From NCBI GenBank assembly GCA_947652115.1, contig OX393562.1:13393073-13457072 (forward strand): DNA of 64,000 nt. The letters run 5' to 3'. The notes beneath the pieces were generated by a model. It did not search any database. It had not been told where the DNA came from and saw only the letters and a program-made list of their open reading frames with translations. Both the position numbers and the translations under genes were made by a program. Shown piece after piece: positions 54,740 to 64,000 of this stretch (positions within the stretch are counted from its first letter, which is position 1; each line of letters opens with the position of its first letter). The DNA comes from Blastomussa wellsi (taxonomy: Eukaryota; Cnidaria; Anthozoa; Scleractinia; Plerogyridae).

Positions 54740-57060
54740 GTAAGCTCAAAATTTAAAAAGTCACCGTAGATCGTCCAAATAGCCAGCCGAGTTCAAAACA
54801 CAACCTCGTTCCCAGGGTCTCTCCCTTGGAATTAGAGCCCGCGATACATGGCGATAGTACTTGAACGATACAAATTGTGCACTAGTCAGCGGCATTAAAA
54901 AAAAAGTTTACGGGAAATGAGTGAGCGAGTGAAATTAGCATATTTGGAACCACTATACTCGTTTCATTCCATTCACGAGTAAAAAGGGTAAAAAAATATA
55001 GGTCACCATACTCGTTTACGCGAAAACGACGATTTATCTCCTTCACGAGCAAAGCCGTAAATAAAACGCCGCAGTTTTCTTTAGGTGCGCGCGCTGATGA
55101 CGCAATAAATCGTGCGCAGTAAGGATGCGCAATGCAATACAGGGGAATGACCTTAAATTATGTACAGTGAGATGCGAAATTGCAAAACTATGGAATCACC
55201 GCAAGGTGGTCCCGTAAGGGAGAACCCCAACTACAAGGCGGGTGCTAGGGATGACTTCTAACCATAATATCTTGGGTTCCCTTTCGATCATGGGATTAAT
55301 TTTTGCCACACATGTTCTGTTGGAGGCTGATTTTCACTTTTGGTAGTTGGGGTCATATTTGGAAAGTCACGTGATTAGAACACAGAAACGCTAAAAACTC
55401 GCACAGGTAATATTTTTCTCGGATGAAGCCAAAGCCAATGGATAAAGTGCATTCAGATTCAAAATCTGGATATTCTCGTTAGTTAAAAATATGCGACGTC
55501 ATAAACGTTTGCCACGTCATAACTTTTCAGTATTATAAATGTAAACAAAAGAGATTAAACTACTTTTTATTCATAGGTTAAACTAGTAAAATGATTTAAG
55601 ATGGCGCTATATTCAAAGTAGCAAAAATAACAATTTTACCAACTGATGGAAGATTCAAGATGAAAAAGCAGACAAAAAGCAGATGTTAACTAAACCTACA
55701 CACACATGCACAACCGAATAAGCATACATAGTGACACAGCCAAATTCAAGCCCATCTCGTCCCCAGAGCTCCCATTTTCTTTTAGGGGTATGATAATGAT
55801 TCAAGATCTGGAGAAGACTTCAAAATATTTGCATGTTAATTTATCCTAGTTTTAAAGACTATTCTTATCACAAAAAATAAATGTTTTACGAAATGAAACT
55901 CCAAAGCAGAAAAGTGATGCCTGTGAAAAGGCGTCACTAATCGTGTTCCATTATCCCGCTGTTCGGTTTGGAATTTAGCATAAATTATACTTAGTATTCA
56001 AGAGTCGTTTGCAAAATAAAATCAAATTAGTTAAGAGAGTTTAATCAGCCAATCAGGGTTGATTCTAACAATGCTTACTGTCAAAGAAACCAATTAGTGT
56101 GGCCCCCAGAATCTGGAGAAAGAGCAGGATACTGGAACATGATTAGCAATGCCATTTTGCAGATTTTACCACTAATAAAGTCAGTGATATTAGACCCTTG
56201 GAATCAAACTCCTACAAGCAGTTAATAGGCTTCTGTCAATAAAACTTATCAATAACCTTACACGGAAGGCATTTATTTAATGAAACCCTTCAAAGGCGTT
56301 AAAATAAAACCTCTCAAAATAACTTGTCATTACAAGGTTAGATTTATGGAAGCCTATTGCCAACAGGAGTTTTGATTGAAAGGGTCACGTATCACAGAAT
56401 TTGATTGTAACAAAGCCTTCAATAGAGAACTACTGCTTAGCTACATTCTTGAACTGCATTAGAACTGCATCATTAGAACTGCAACCGTGGGTTGGAAATC
56501 CCATAAAAGCATAGATTTTCACGATTTCTCCGAAGTTTTAGTTTCAATTGAGGAAACATATCAAACACTCAAGAGAGTGTTTCATCACATTTCCAAACAC
56601 CAACAATACTTCTTTTCAACTCTTCTTGGTGTTTCTCAAAAACTTCACTATAGAGGAATTCAGCCCTAAAAACATTTAAAGATGACAAAATGAAATAGTA
56701 AATTTTTCAACCTCTTTCTCTATGTATATATCAGTAGGAACTCAGCTGTGTTCTACTGGGACCGAACACAAGCCAACTTAGTATTTATTTGATTTATGCA
56801 AATAATTAAAAGTTTCACCCATGAATGAAACTGCAGACAGTTGAATTTTCGCCAGCAAAGAACATCGCTTAGTCTAATGGCACCGCTGACTTCTCGTTGA
56901 CAGATACTTAAATTAGGGGGTGGCAGACGACTTGTCAAATAAATGTATCGGACATTCTTCCAGCTGCCGCAAAAAATAAGAAGGCCTGATAGCAGGTTAT
57001 ATTTTATGCCACAATCTTGTTGAATACATTAATAGGGTTCCACTATAGGTAACAGGACAA
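54740..57060. other. Repeat-derived intergenic region
   Basis: Includes the end of the 'tattgcattgcgcatcc' TTAA family at about 55,080-55,153 and a diverged copy of the 2495-8876 DNA transposon at about 55,890-56,165 ('gatactggaacatgattag', 'aacaatgcttactgtcaa'). No gene is supported. Confidence 0.5.
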
Positions 57061-57087
57061 TAGCTCAATTCACTAATTAAATAACCC

Positions 57088-58769
57088 TTATTTCATATGA
57101 TTATTGTAGTGTTCAAGAAGTAGGGCTTGGCTACCTAACTCCTCTTGACAAATCCAACATTCAAAGTAGCCTTGCTCAAGTTGTCGAAAGTTGGGTGTTA
57201 TGGTACTTCCATCACAGACTTGTTGAGTGCTACAGTTTGCGCTGATATGGTCTAAATTAATGGCATTCTCATTGCTTTGTGTGTGATTAAAAAGCTTTTC
57301 TCTTGTGTGGGATTTTTCATGTCTTTTAACATGTTCTCCTTGGCTAAAATGCTTAACATGCACTTTTCTTTCAGAAAGCTTCTGCCCTGTGTGTAATCTT
57401 TGATGCCTTTTTAAATTCTTTAGTTGATTAAAATGTTTTCCACACTGACTGCATTCAAAACGCTTTTCGCCTGTGTGAACTCTTTCATGGCTCTGCAAAT
57501 CTCCCCCAACTCTAAAACTCTTGCCACATTGCTTGCATACATATGGTTTTTCCCCGGTATGAATTTTTTCATGCATTTTCAAAGTTGATGCCTGGCCAAA
57601 ACACTTTCCACACTGTTTGCATTCATAAGGCTTCTGCCCTGTGTGTTTTCTTTCATGGCATCTTAAACTCCCAGGTTGTTTAAAACACTTTCCACACTCA
57701 CTGCATTCAAAAGGCTTTTCGCTTGTGTGGACTCTTTCATGGTTCCGCAGATCTCCTCCAAGCCTAAAACTCTTGCCACACTTCTTACATACATAAGGTT
57801 TCTCACCAGTATGAATTGTTTCATGTCTTCTCAAATAAAATCCTCGGGCAAAACACTTTCCACACTGTTTGCATTCATGAGGTTTCTGCCCTGTGTGTAA
57901 TATTTGATGACTTTTTAAAATCCATGGGTCATGAAAACACTTCCCACACTGTCTACATTCAAAAGGCTTTTCACCTGTGTGGACTCTTTCATGTCTCCGC
58001 AAATCTCCTCCACGTTTAAAGCTCTTGCCACATTGTTCGCATACATATGGTCTTACATCAGTATGAATTCTTTCGTGGAGTCTTAAATTTGCTACTTCAA
58101 AAAAACAATTTCCACACTGTTTGCATTCATAAGTTTTTACACCTGTGTGGACCCTTTCATGAGACAACAAAGCTGCTGGGTAGTTAAAAGACTTTTCACA
58201 CTGTTTGCATTTATAAGGCTTCTCCCCTGTATGGACCGTTTCGTGAGTCCTCAAGTGGTATGCACGGCTAAAACATCTGCCACACTGTTTGCATTCATAA
58301 GGCTTTTCACCCGTGTGAGTTCTTTCATGTAACTGTAGATGCTCAGCACGTCTAAAACACTTGCCACATTGTTGACACTCATAAGGCTTGTCACCTGTGT
58401 GAATTCGTCCATGCTCCTGCAAATATCTTTTAAGTTTAAAGCACTTGCCACACTGCTTACATTGATGAGGCTTCTCATCAGTATGAATCCTTTCATGAAC
58501 CATCAGCCTCGATTTGTCAGGAAAGCATTTTCTGCACTGTTTACATTCCAAAGGTTTCTCACCTGTGTGGATCCTTTCATGAGTCCTCAAATGTGATATT
58601 TGGCCAAAGCACTTGCCACATTGTTTGCATTCATAAGGCTTCTCACCCGTATGGACTCTTTCGTGAGTCCTCAACTTTGATGGCCCATTAAAAAACTTTC
58701 CACACTGTTTACATTCATGGCGTTTCTCTCCAATGTGTAATGTTTGACGTGCTCTCAGTCCAGACATTC
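57088..58769 (-). CDS. C2H2 zinc-finger protein, last exon
   Basis: Likely nuclear DNA-binding protein. It has 16 canonical C2H2 fingers with HTGEKPY-type linkers in unbroken tandem, then one degenerate finger lacking both cysteines (SERKVHVKHF) and a final atypical C2H2 motif (CWICQEEL...HYNNH) at the very C-terminus. An ATG at 58782 precedes the fingers, but the sequence between it and 58769 is a typical splice acceptor (ttgtttccag). The exon more likely begins at 58769 in phase 1, with the N-terminal exon(s) at higher coordinates unidentified. If unspliced, ATG 58767 or 58782 would start it. No KRAB or BTB domain is visible. Confidence 0.9.
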
Positions 58770-58819
58770 CTGGAAACAACATTTAAGAAAAGGATCCTAA
58801 CCTCTTACATGTACTAACT

Positions 58820-58889
58820 GAGCGCGAGGGCTGTACTGGGAAATATTGGCCTGAGGTCATGGCCAATATTCCCCCAGTACAGCTCGAGC
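58820..58889. other. Imperfect 28-bp inverted repeat upstream of the zinc-finger exon
   Basis: GCTGTACTGGGAAATATTGG and its near-inverse (one base extra) are separated by nine bases. It lies about 50 bp before the acceptor of the zinc-finger exon. A small MITE or structured element. Confidence 0.55.
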
Positions 58890-59430
58890 AAGCTTGGTTA
58901 GTAAGTAGTTTATTATATAGCACACAGGTCATGCATGCTTGTTAAAAAGCAATTTTAGTGACTTGACTTGAGTTTAGAAGTTTTCCGCCATAACATGTTT
59001 TGCCAGGAACAACTCAGAAAGAACACGCTAGCACGATTTTGAAAACTTTTTTCTTTAAATTAGAGTATTCTTGTTGCAAGTTTCAAATTATCCAACTTTA
59101 GAAAAAATATGTGGCTTAGGACTGTTTCTATAAAACGGTTCATAGGGCAAAATCCCGACAAGGAAAGAGCCAATCAATCGGATTTTCCCTGCCATATAAT
59201 CAAAAGTATTACTTAACATCCTACAGGTGTTTACTTCCTCATTACGTATATACAATAACATTCCAGAAATAAGCCTCACCGAGAATTGGTTCCCCAAATA
59301 AATAATTAAACACCCTCCAAAAGTATGACTTCTAGTTAGTTATAGCACTTAAAGAGACATGATTTTCCTGAGAGGATTTTAGTTTTTGTATAAAAGCTTG
59401 TGTTCTAAGCTCAGAGCTTAACTACTGAGC
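58890..59430. other. Intergenic or intronic, nothing recognised
   Basis: AT-rich sequence upstream of the zinc-finger exon. No exon, RNA or element is supported. Confidence 0.4.
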
Positions 59431-59499
59431 TTTGTGCTACAACGGCCACTATGAGCATAGAGTGGCTGTCAAGGGGGCAATGTTCGCTTTTCCCACTTT

Positions 59500-59833
59500 C
59501 TTTTTTGTGTTCTTTGTTGGTAGAGCGCCAGACTACCGTGCGGGAGATAAAACCGTAGGTCCCATCTCCTGCATCTTCAATGTTACGGGTCAGCAAGGGA
59601 CGTTAAAGAACCCACACACTAATCGTAAAGAGTAGGGCACGGAGTTCCCGGTGCTGTGGTCTGGTCTGTTTGCATAATGTACTCATGGGTTTGGTGGGTT
59701 GGGTGAGGTCATGAATGGACTGATAGCGGCTGCCATAGGCGCCTTAACATGCTGATGTCCGATCTCACCCTGACTAGAAATGTAAAGCGCATTGAAACAT
59801 GTATATGAAAATGCGCTATATAAATCCATTATA
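59500..59833 (+). mobile_element. SINE-like repeat with tRNA-like head
   Basis: A weak A box (TTGGTAGAGCGCC), then 'acgttaaagaacccacacac', 'gggcacggagttcccggtg' and a tail 'aatgcgctatataaatccat' that repeats at the end. These words are common in invertebrate SINE tails. Boundaries are approximate. Confidence 0.55.
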
Positions 59834-60105
59834 AATCCATTATAAACATGGCAGCCAAAAATCAAAAAAAACATCTGGCACTCACTTTTGCTATACACAT
59901 AAATATCTTTCCTAATGCTGAGACCGTTTAAACTGCAAAAAGACCTTTTCTTAGAGCACGACAGCTTTGCCACTGCGCCATCCTAGTGTCATGCAAGGCG
60001 GAAATTTAAAAAACTCAACATGCTCTATTTCAAACACCAAGGATACTATCTAGCTGCATTTTCTAGTGTGTTGGAGATGTGGTGGTTTAGTGGATTTCAC
60101 GCTGA

Positions 60106-61502
60106 ATTTCAGATCTAACAGTCAGAGTTGAAACCTTGGCCAAGGCACTGCGTTGTGTTCTTAGGAAAGGCACTTAACTCTCACAGAGCCTCCCTCCGCC
60201 CAGGTGTACAAATGGGTAACTGGCAAAATATTGCTGTGGATGTGCATCACATCCAGGGGGTTGTAGAGATGCTCCTAGTTACTTCATGCTACAACTCCTA
60301 GTCGCTTCATGCTACAACTCCTAGTCGCTTCATGCTACAACTCCTAGTCGCTTCATGCTACAACTCCTAGTCGCTTCATGCTACAACTCCTAGTCGCTTC
60401 ATGCTACAACTCCTAGTCGCTTCATGCTACAATGCCTAGTTGCTTCATGCTACAACTCCTAGTCGCTTCATGCTACAACTCCTAGTTGCTTCATGCTACA
60501 ACTCCTAGTCGCTTCATGCTACAACTCCTGGTTGCTTCATGCTACAACTCCTAGTCGCTTCATGCTACAACTCCTAGTCGCTTCATGCTACAACGCCTAG
60601 TCGCTTCATGCTATGACTATTAGCACTTAATGCTATTGCTCCGAAAGTTGAGTCATACATTAGCAGTCTTTCAAAACAACTTTAAGTGTAGTTAACTGTC
60701 TTTTTGTTGGACTGGAGGCAATAATTTTATGTCTTGCGACCTTTTACAGACAATTAGACAAGAGTAAGGTGTCCATTTCAGATCTAACAGTCAGAGTTGA
60801 AACCTTGGCCAAGGCACTGCGTTGTGTTCTTAGGAAAGGCACTTAACTCTCACAGAGCCTCCCTCCGCCCAGGTGTACAAATGGGTAACTGGCAAAATAT
60901 TGCTGTGGATGTGCATCACATCCAGGGGGTTGTAGAGATGCTCCTAGTTACTTCATGCTACTACCTGTCACTTCATGCTATGATTCCTAGTTGCTTCATG
61001 CTACAACTCCTAGTCGTTCCATGCTACAACTCCTAGTCGCTCCATGCTACAACTCCTAGTCGTTCCATGCTACAACTCCTAGTCGCTCCATGCTACAACT
61101 CCTAGTTGCTTCATGCTACAACTCCTAGTCACTTCATGCTACAACTCCTAGTCGCTACAATGCCTAGTTGCTTCATGCTACAACTCCTAGTCGCTCCATG
61201 CTACAACTCCTAGTCGCTTCATGCTACAACTCCTAGTCGCTTCATGCTACAACTCCTGGTTGCTTCATGCTACAACTCCTAGTCGCTTCATGCTACAACT
61301 CCTAGTCGCTTCATGCTACAACGCCTAGTCGCTTCATGCTATGACTATTAGCACTTAATGCTATTGCTCCGAAAGTTGAGTCATACATTAGCAGTCTTTC
61401 AAAACAACTTTAAGTGTAGTTAACTGTCTTTTTGTTGGACTGGAGGCAATAATTTTATGTCTTGCGACCTTTTACAGACAATTAGACAAGAGTAAGGTGT
61501 CC
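60106..61502 (+). repeat. 0.7-kb tandem duplication containing the minisatellite
   Basis: Unit 1 is 60106-60774 and unit 2 is 60775-61502. Both start 'atttcagatctaacag' and end 'gagtaaggtgtcc', and contain the SINE central domain, a 23-bp array and a unique 170-bp spacer. They differ mainly in array length. Confidence 0.88.
60283..61345 (+). repeat. 23-bp minisatellite arrays (two blocks)
   Basis: Core cctagtcgcttcatgctac plus 'aact', about 14 copies at 60,283-60,620 and about 16 at 60,950-61,345, with point variants (cgcctag, gttgctt, tcgttcc). The unit is derived from the 3' part of the adjacent SINE. Confidence 0.9.
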
Positions 61503-61780
61503 ATTTTTTCTGCAAACATAGGAATACTGTATCCAATTTCAAGGACTTTTCAAGAATCATTAAAAAATTCAAGGACTTTTACAAGATGGAAGTCAAAATT
61601 TGAGAGCTTTTTAAGATTGTGCGAGCCATGTAGTCGCTTCATGCCTCGATTCCTAGCCGCTTCATGCTACGGAAACCAGTATAAGCTTGCAGACTTTAGC
61701 TTACATTCTATTCTAAATACATGTAGTTCTCCCTAGTGAAACAGCCCCACTTGAATTAAGATGTACCCTCACTTTTTGAA

Positions 61781-62078
61781 GGGAGACATGAAGGCCTAAT
61801 GGTTAAGTGCACTGGACTCTGGATCAGAGAATCCGAGTTTGAGCCCTGGCTGGGGTACTGCCTTCTGTTCTTGGGCAAGACGCTTAACTATCACCGTGCC
61901 TCTCTCCACCCAGGTGTATAAATAGGTACTGGTGAGATAATGCTGGGGGTAACCCTGAGATGGATTAGCATCCCATACAGGATGGAATAGAAATACTCAC
62001 TGTCACTTCATGTTCAAGAAACTGGGATAAACTCTTGCCTGATTGGCCACTAGGCTCGACACAGACTTTACCTACCTA
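61781..62078 (+). mobile_element. tRNA-derived SINE, near complete
   Basis: A box (GGCCTAATGGTTAAGTG), B box (gtttgagccctgg), the central domain and the 3' part (aactgggataaact...ccactaggctcgaca). Colinear with 14412-14707. Confidence 0.85.
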
Positions 62079-62354
62079 TCTCACTTTACAAAAGTAACCT
62101 AATATTAACTGTCATCAGCACCAGTATTTGGCATAATTTTGCACCGGTATTTGCGGAGGTCACGGTGAGAATCGCATTGAAGCTCTGATTTACATTTTTT
62201 CAGGCTTCTTCTTTCCAAGTTCTTAAATTGGAAATTCACTGTGATGATCATTCTTCACTTTCATCTACATCCACAGTTCAAATATAAATTATTTCATATA
62301 TACCTTTCACATCATGGGAAAATATGAACTTAATAAATTGACCTCGCTCCCAAT

Positions 62355-62520
62355 GTGTGGCTTCATAGCTCAGTTGGTAGAGCATTGCACCGTTATCCGC
62401 GGAGGTCACGGGTTCAAATACAGTTGAAGCCCTGAGTTTTTCAAGCTTCTTCTTTCAAATTACTTAAATTGGAAATTCACTGCAATGATCATTCTTCACT
62501 TTCAGTATGAATATACTTAA
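62355..62520 (+). mobile_element. Second tRNA-derived SINE family
   Basis: A different head with A box TAGCTCAGTTGGTAGAGC and B box GGTTCAAATAC, then a tail 'aattggaaattcactg...attcttcactttca'. A headless copy lies at about 62,140-62,320 and a tail fragment at 25,340. It is not a working tRNA: the 3' acceptor strand is absent. Confidence 0.75.
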
Positions 62521-62644
62521 CACTTTTACAAAATGAGTAGATGAAGCTCATAATCACCTCTCTGTAGCTCTTAAAAATAGAAGTTGAATATTTTGTTACC
62601 ACTACCCCTTCCCAGAAAAAAAAATAATGAAGTATTGTTTGCAG

Positions 62645-62854
62645 GAAACAGACTTTTGTCTTAAAATAATCTATCTGAATGTGTGTTGTGTGTCGGAAAT
62701 GTTGCGTAAGGAGCCTGGCACCAAGTTTATGGACAAAAGGTACAGAAATTTCCGGAAATTCCAGTCAACCCGGGGAAAAGGTAATACCATTTATACGGTA
62801 ATACCAGTTCCATTTGAAATTCATCCTGGAATAACCAGATTTTCTGTGCAAATG
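62645..62854 (+). CDS. Candidate exon of an unidentified gene
   Basis: A 210-nt, phase-0 open segment with acceptor tttgcag and donor gtaagt. It contains an ATG at 62699 (MLRKEPGTKF). The encoded stretch is basic (KRYRNFRKFQ) then hydrophobic-mixed (VIPVPFEIHPG). No family recognised and no partner exon found. Confidence 0.3.
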
Positions 62855-62942
62855 GTAAGTGCTCCAGGACAGCGACAGAACGAGTGTGACACCTAAATGT
62901 CTAAATTTAATTAATTGGTGGTTTGACTTGAAGCCAGGGAGT

Positions 62943-62975
62943 CTGCAAGCATTTAGAAAATCTAAATGCTTGCAG
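62943..62975. other. Perfect 15-bp hairpin with 3-nt loop
   Basis: CTGCAAGCATTTAGA, loop AAA, then the exact inverse. It lies 88 bp after the candidate exon donor. Confidence 0.7.
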
Positions 62976-63790
62976 AACCCTGTTAATATGGGGTATGACC
63001 CTGCACTCATGAAGGAATCGACCATTGGGTGCAGTTGAGGCAATATAATTTTCCACAACAAATATAATTAGGGTAGCACATTTGCTTAACGTGAATTTGC
63101 ATCTGATGAATAAAGCTGTAGTAACATGAGCAACACAAGTCATATTTTACTTTCAGAGTCATGACGGTGAAAACTTCCAAGGAACTTCAATTTCAAACTC
63201 GAAAAAAATAGCCACATATTGTCAAAGTTTTAAATTTCGATTTCCTCCAAAGAAGTAGTGAATGTACAGATTGCGAATATAAAAGAAACAGACGAGACAT
63301 CAGAACAGTGATGTAAAGGAATGCGCTATCGATTTCATCGGGTGCGATTGCTAGCTGTTCTATCGTTTTAAGTATCCTAGCACTCAATTAAATCTTCTTT
63401 GTCTCTAAAGGCGTCGTTATCTTACCTTCACAACATGAATCCTTCGCAGCTCACTCGATACACAACCTTTCGCGCTTCTTTGCTACTTTCGTGCTATCTC
63501 CAGTCCCCTCGCAAAAGAAAGTTGTCTGTCTTATCTGGATTGGACTTCGGGAATCTGAAGGAAAATAACTTTTTGAAAAATTGAAGTTTGCACAGTTTTT
63601 GAATCGCAACGTTAAAGGAGCTAAGTCATGGTTTGCAAATTTTTCAAACTCGTCATTTGTAATCTGTCTCAATCTTCTCCATCCTTAATCCAGCCTTAAC
63701 CATTCTTGCCTTAACCATTCTTGTTCCGTTTTGAATAGAGGGGGTAAGTTTCTGAAGAAACTGTGGTGCTGCGTCGGTGGGAAGTATAAC
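62976..63790. other. Intergenic stretch before the Penelope-like end
   Basis: No gene supported. On the minus strand, 'gtgaag|gtaagata' near 63,436 is a good splice-donor match, but the upstream frame contains stops. Confidence 0.35.
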
Positions 63791-64000
63791 AATATAATTG
63801 GTTTTATCAGCTGGGTTGATACTGTGAATTGGCCACCGTAAAGAGATTCGAGAGCTCACGTTTCGAGCCCTAGCCCTTGGAGCTTCGCTATTGGTTGGTG
63901 CCTGGTAACGTGAAAACAACGGAATAAATTAGTTGAATGAAAAGCGTTCGTTGATACCGTGAGGATTAAGAGTGCCGATTTGAAAAATAAATTTTTGTTC
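63730..64000 (+). mobile_element. Penelope-like element end, truncated by the window
   Basis: Matches the terminal sequence of the fragment at 12077-12738: 'aagaaactgtggtgctgc', 'ttggttttatcagctggg', 'aaagagattcgagagct', then 'gcttcgctattggttggtg'. A block of about 50 bp present in the other copy is deleted near 63,876. It continues beyond the window. Confidence 0.75.

Larger units (their letters stand above)
60066..61690 (+). mobile_element. SINE interrupted by minisatellite expansion
   Basis: The SINE 5' half starts about 60,066 (degenerate A box, central domain 'gcgttgtgttcttagg...ccaggtgtacaaatggg'). Its 3' end (ggaaaccagtataagc) appears only near 61,671. In the intact SINE at 14412 these two parts are adjacent. 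The 1.4 kb between is the 23-bp array and its duplication, so the SINE seems to have grown from within. Confidence 0.7.

Noticed and set aside
57676..58596. Hydrophobic open frames opposite the zinc-finger gene
   Set aside because: Periodic antisense frames created by the repeated finger codons; no independent start context or domain.
60283..61345. CRISPR-like array
   Set aside because: Direct repeats are contiguous 23-mers without unique spacers, in a eukaryotic genome and derived from a SINE. A minisatellite.

Overview
The window looks like animal nuclear DNA, most probably from a cnidarian and likely an anthozoan or stony coral. It is AT-rich, has short exons with GT/AG introns, and is crowded with small inverted-repeat elements, tRNA-derived SINEs and Penelope, LTR and Helitron elements. 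The taxon is an inference from gene content and repeat style; no species is assigned.

Layout. (1) 289-19643, plus strand: the 3' ten exons of ribose-5-phosphate isomerase (RPIA). They splice in phase to 210 residues, and the first exon(s) lie outside the window. The first intron holds a DNA transposon (2495-8876) into which an intact LTR retrotransposon (3182-8868, minus strand) has inserted. The second intron is almost entirely one TTAA-flanked foldback element (9346-10781). Later introns hold a Penelope-like fragment, SINEs and several inverted-repeat elements. (2) 21051-28353, plus strand: a four-exon rhodopsin-family GPCR of 339 residues, complete from start to stop. (3) 28977-30611, plus strand: an uninterrupted ankyrin-repeat protein. 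(4) 31923-32009, minus strand: an elongator tRNA-Met gene with a 14-nt intron. (5) 33.6-44.6 kb: a MITE-rich stretch with the ends of two putative convergent spliced genes (plus strand ending near 38.95 kb, minus strand ending near 39.6 kb), separated by repeats carrying E2F-like sites. (6) 49.8-54.7 kb, minus strand: a damaged Helitron derivative encoding a 2A-like peptide, an OTU protease, a DUF6570-like region, a truncated Rep-like domain and an RPA-like zinc-finger fragment. (7) 57088-58769, minus strand: a C2H2 zinc-finger gene with 16 canonical fingers. (8) 59.4-64.0 kb: SINEs, one apparently blown up internally by a 23-bp minisatellite and a 0.7-kb tandem duplication, then a second Penelope-like end running off the window.

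The host genes (RPIA, GPCR, ankyrin, zinc finger) show no functional link; they are unrelated neighbours. The most informative biology is the layered mobile DNA. A DNA transposon hosts a fresh retroelement with identical 146-bp LTRs, a SINE sits inside a GGCCTTCCAA-ended element with a clean 13-bp target duplication, and a Helitron carries a 2A-OTU module and has lost its helicase.
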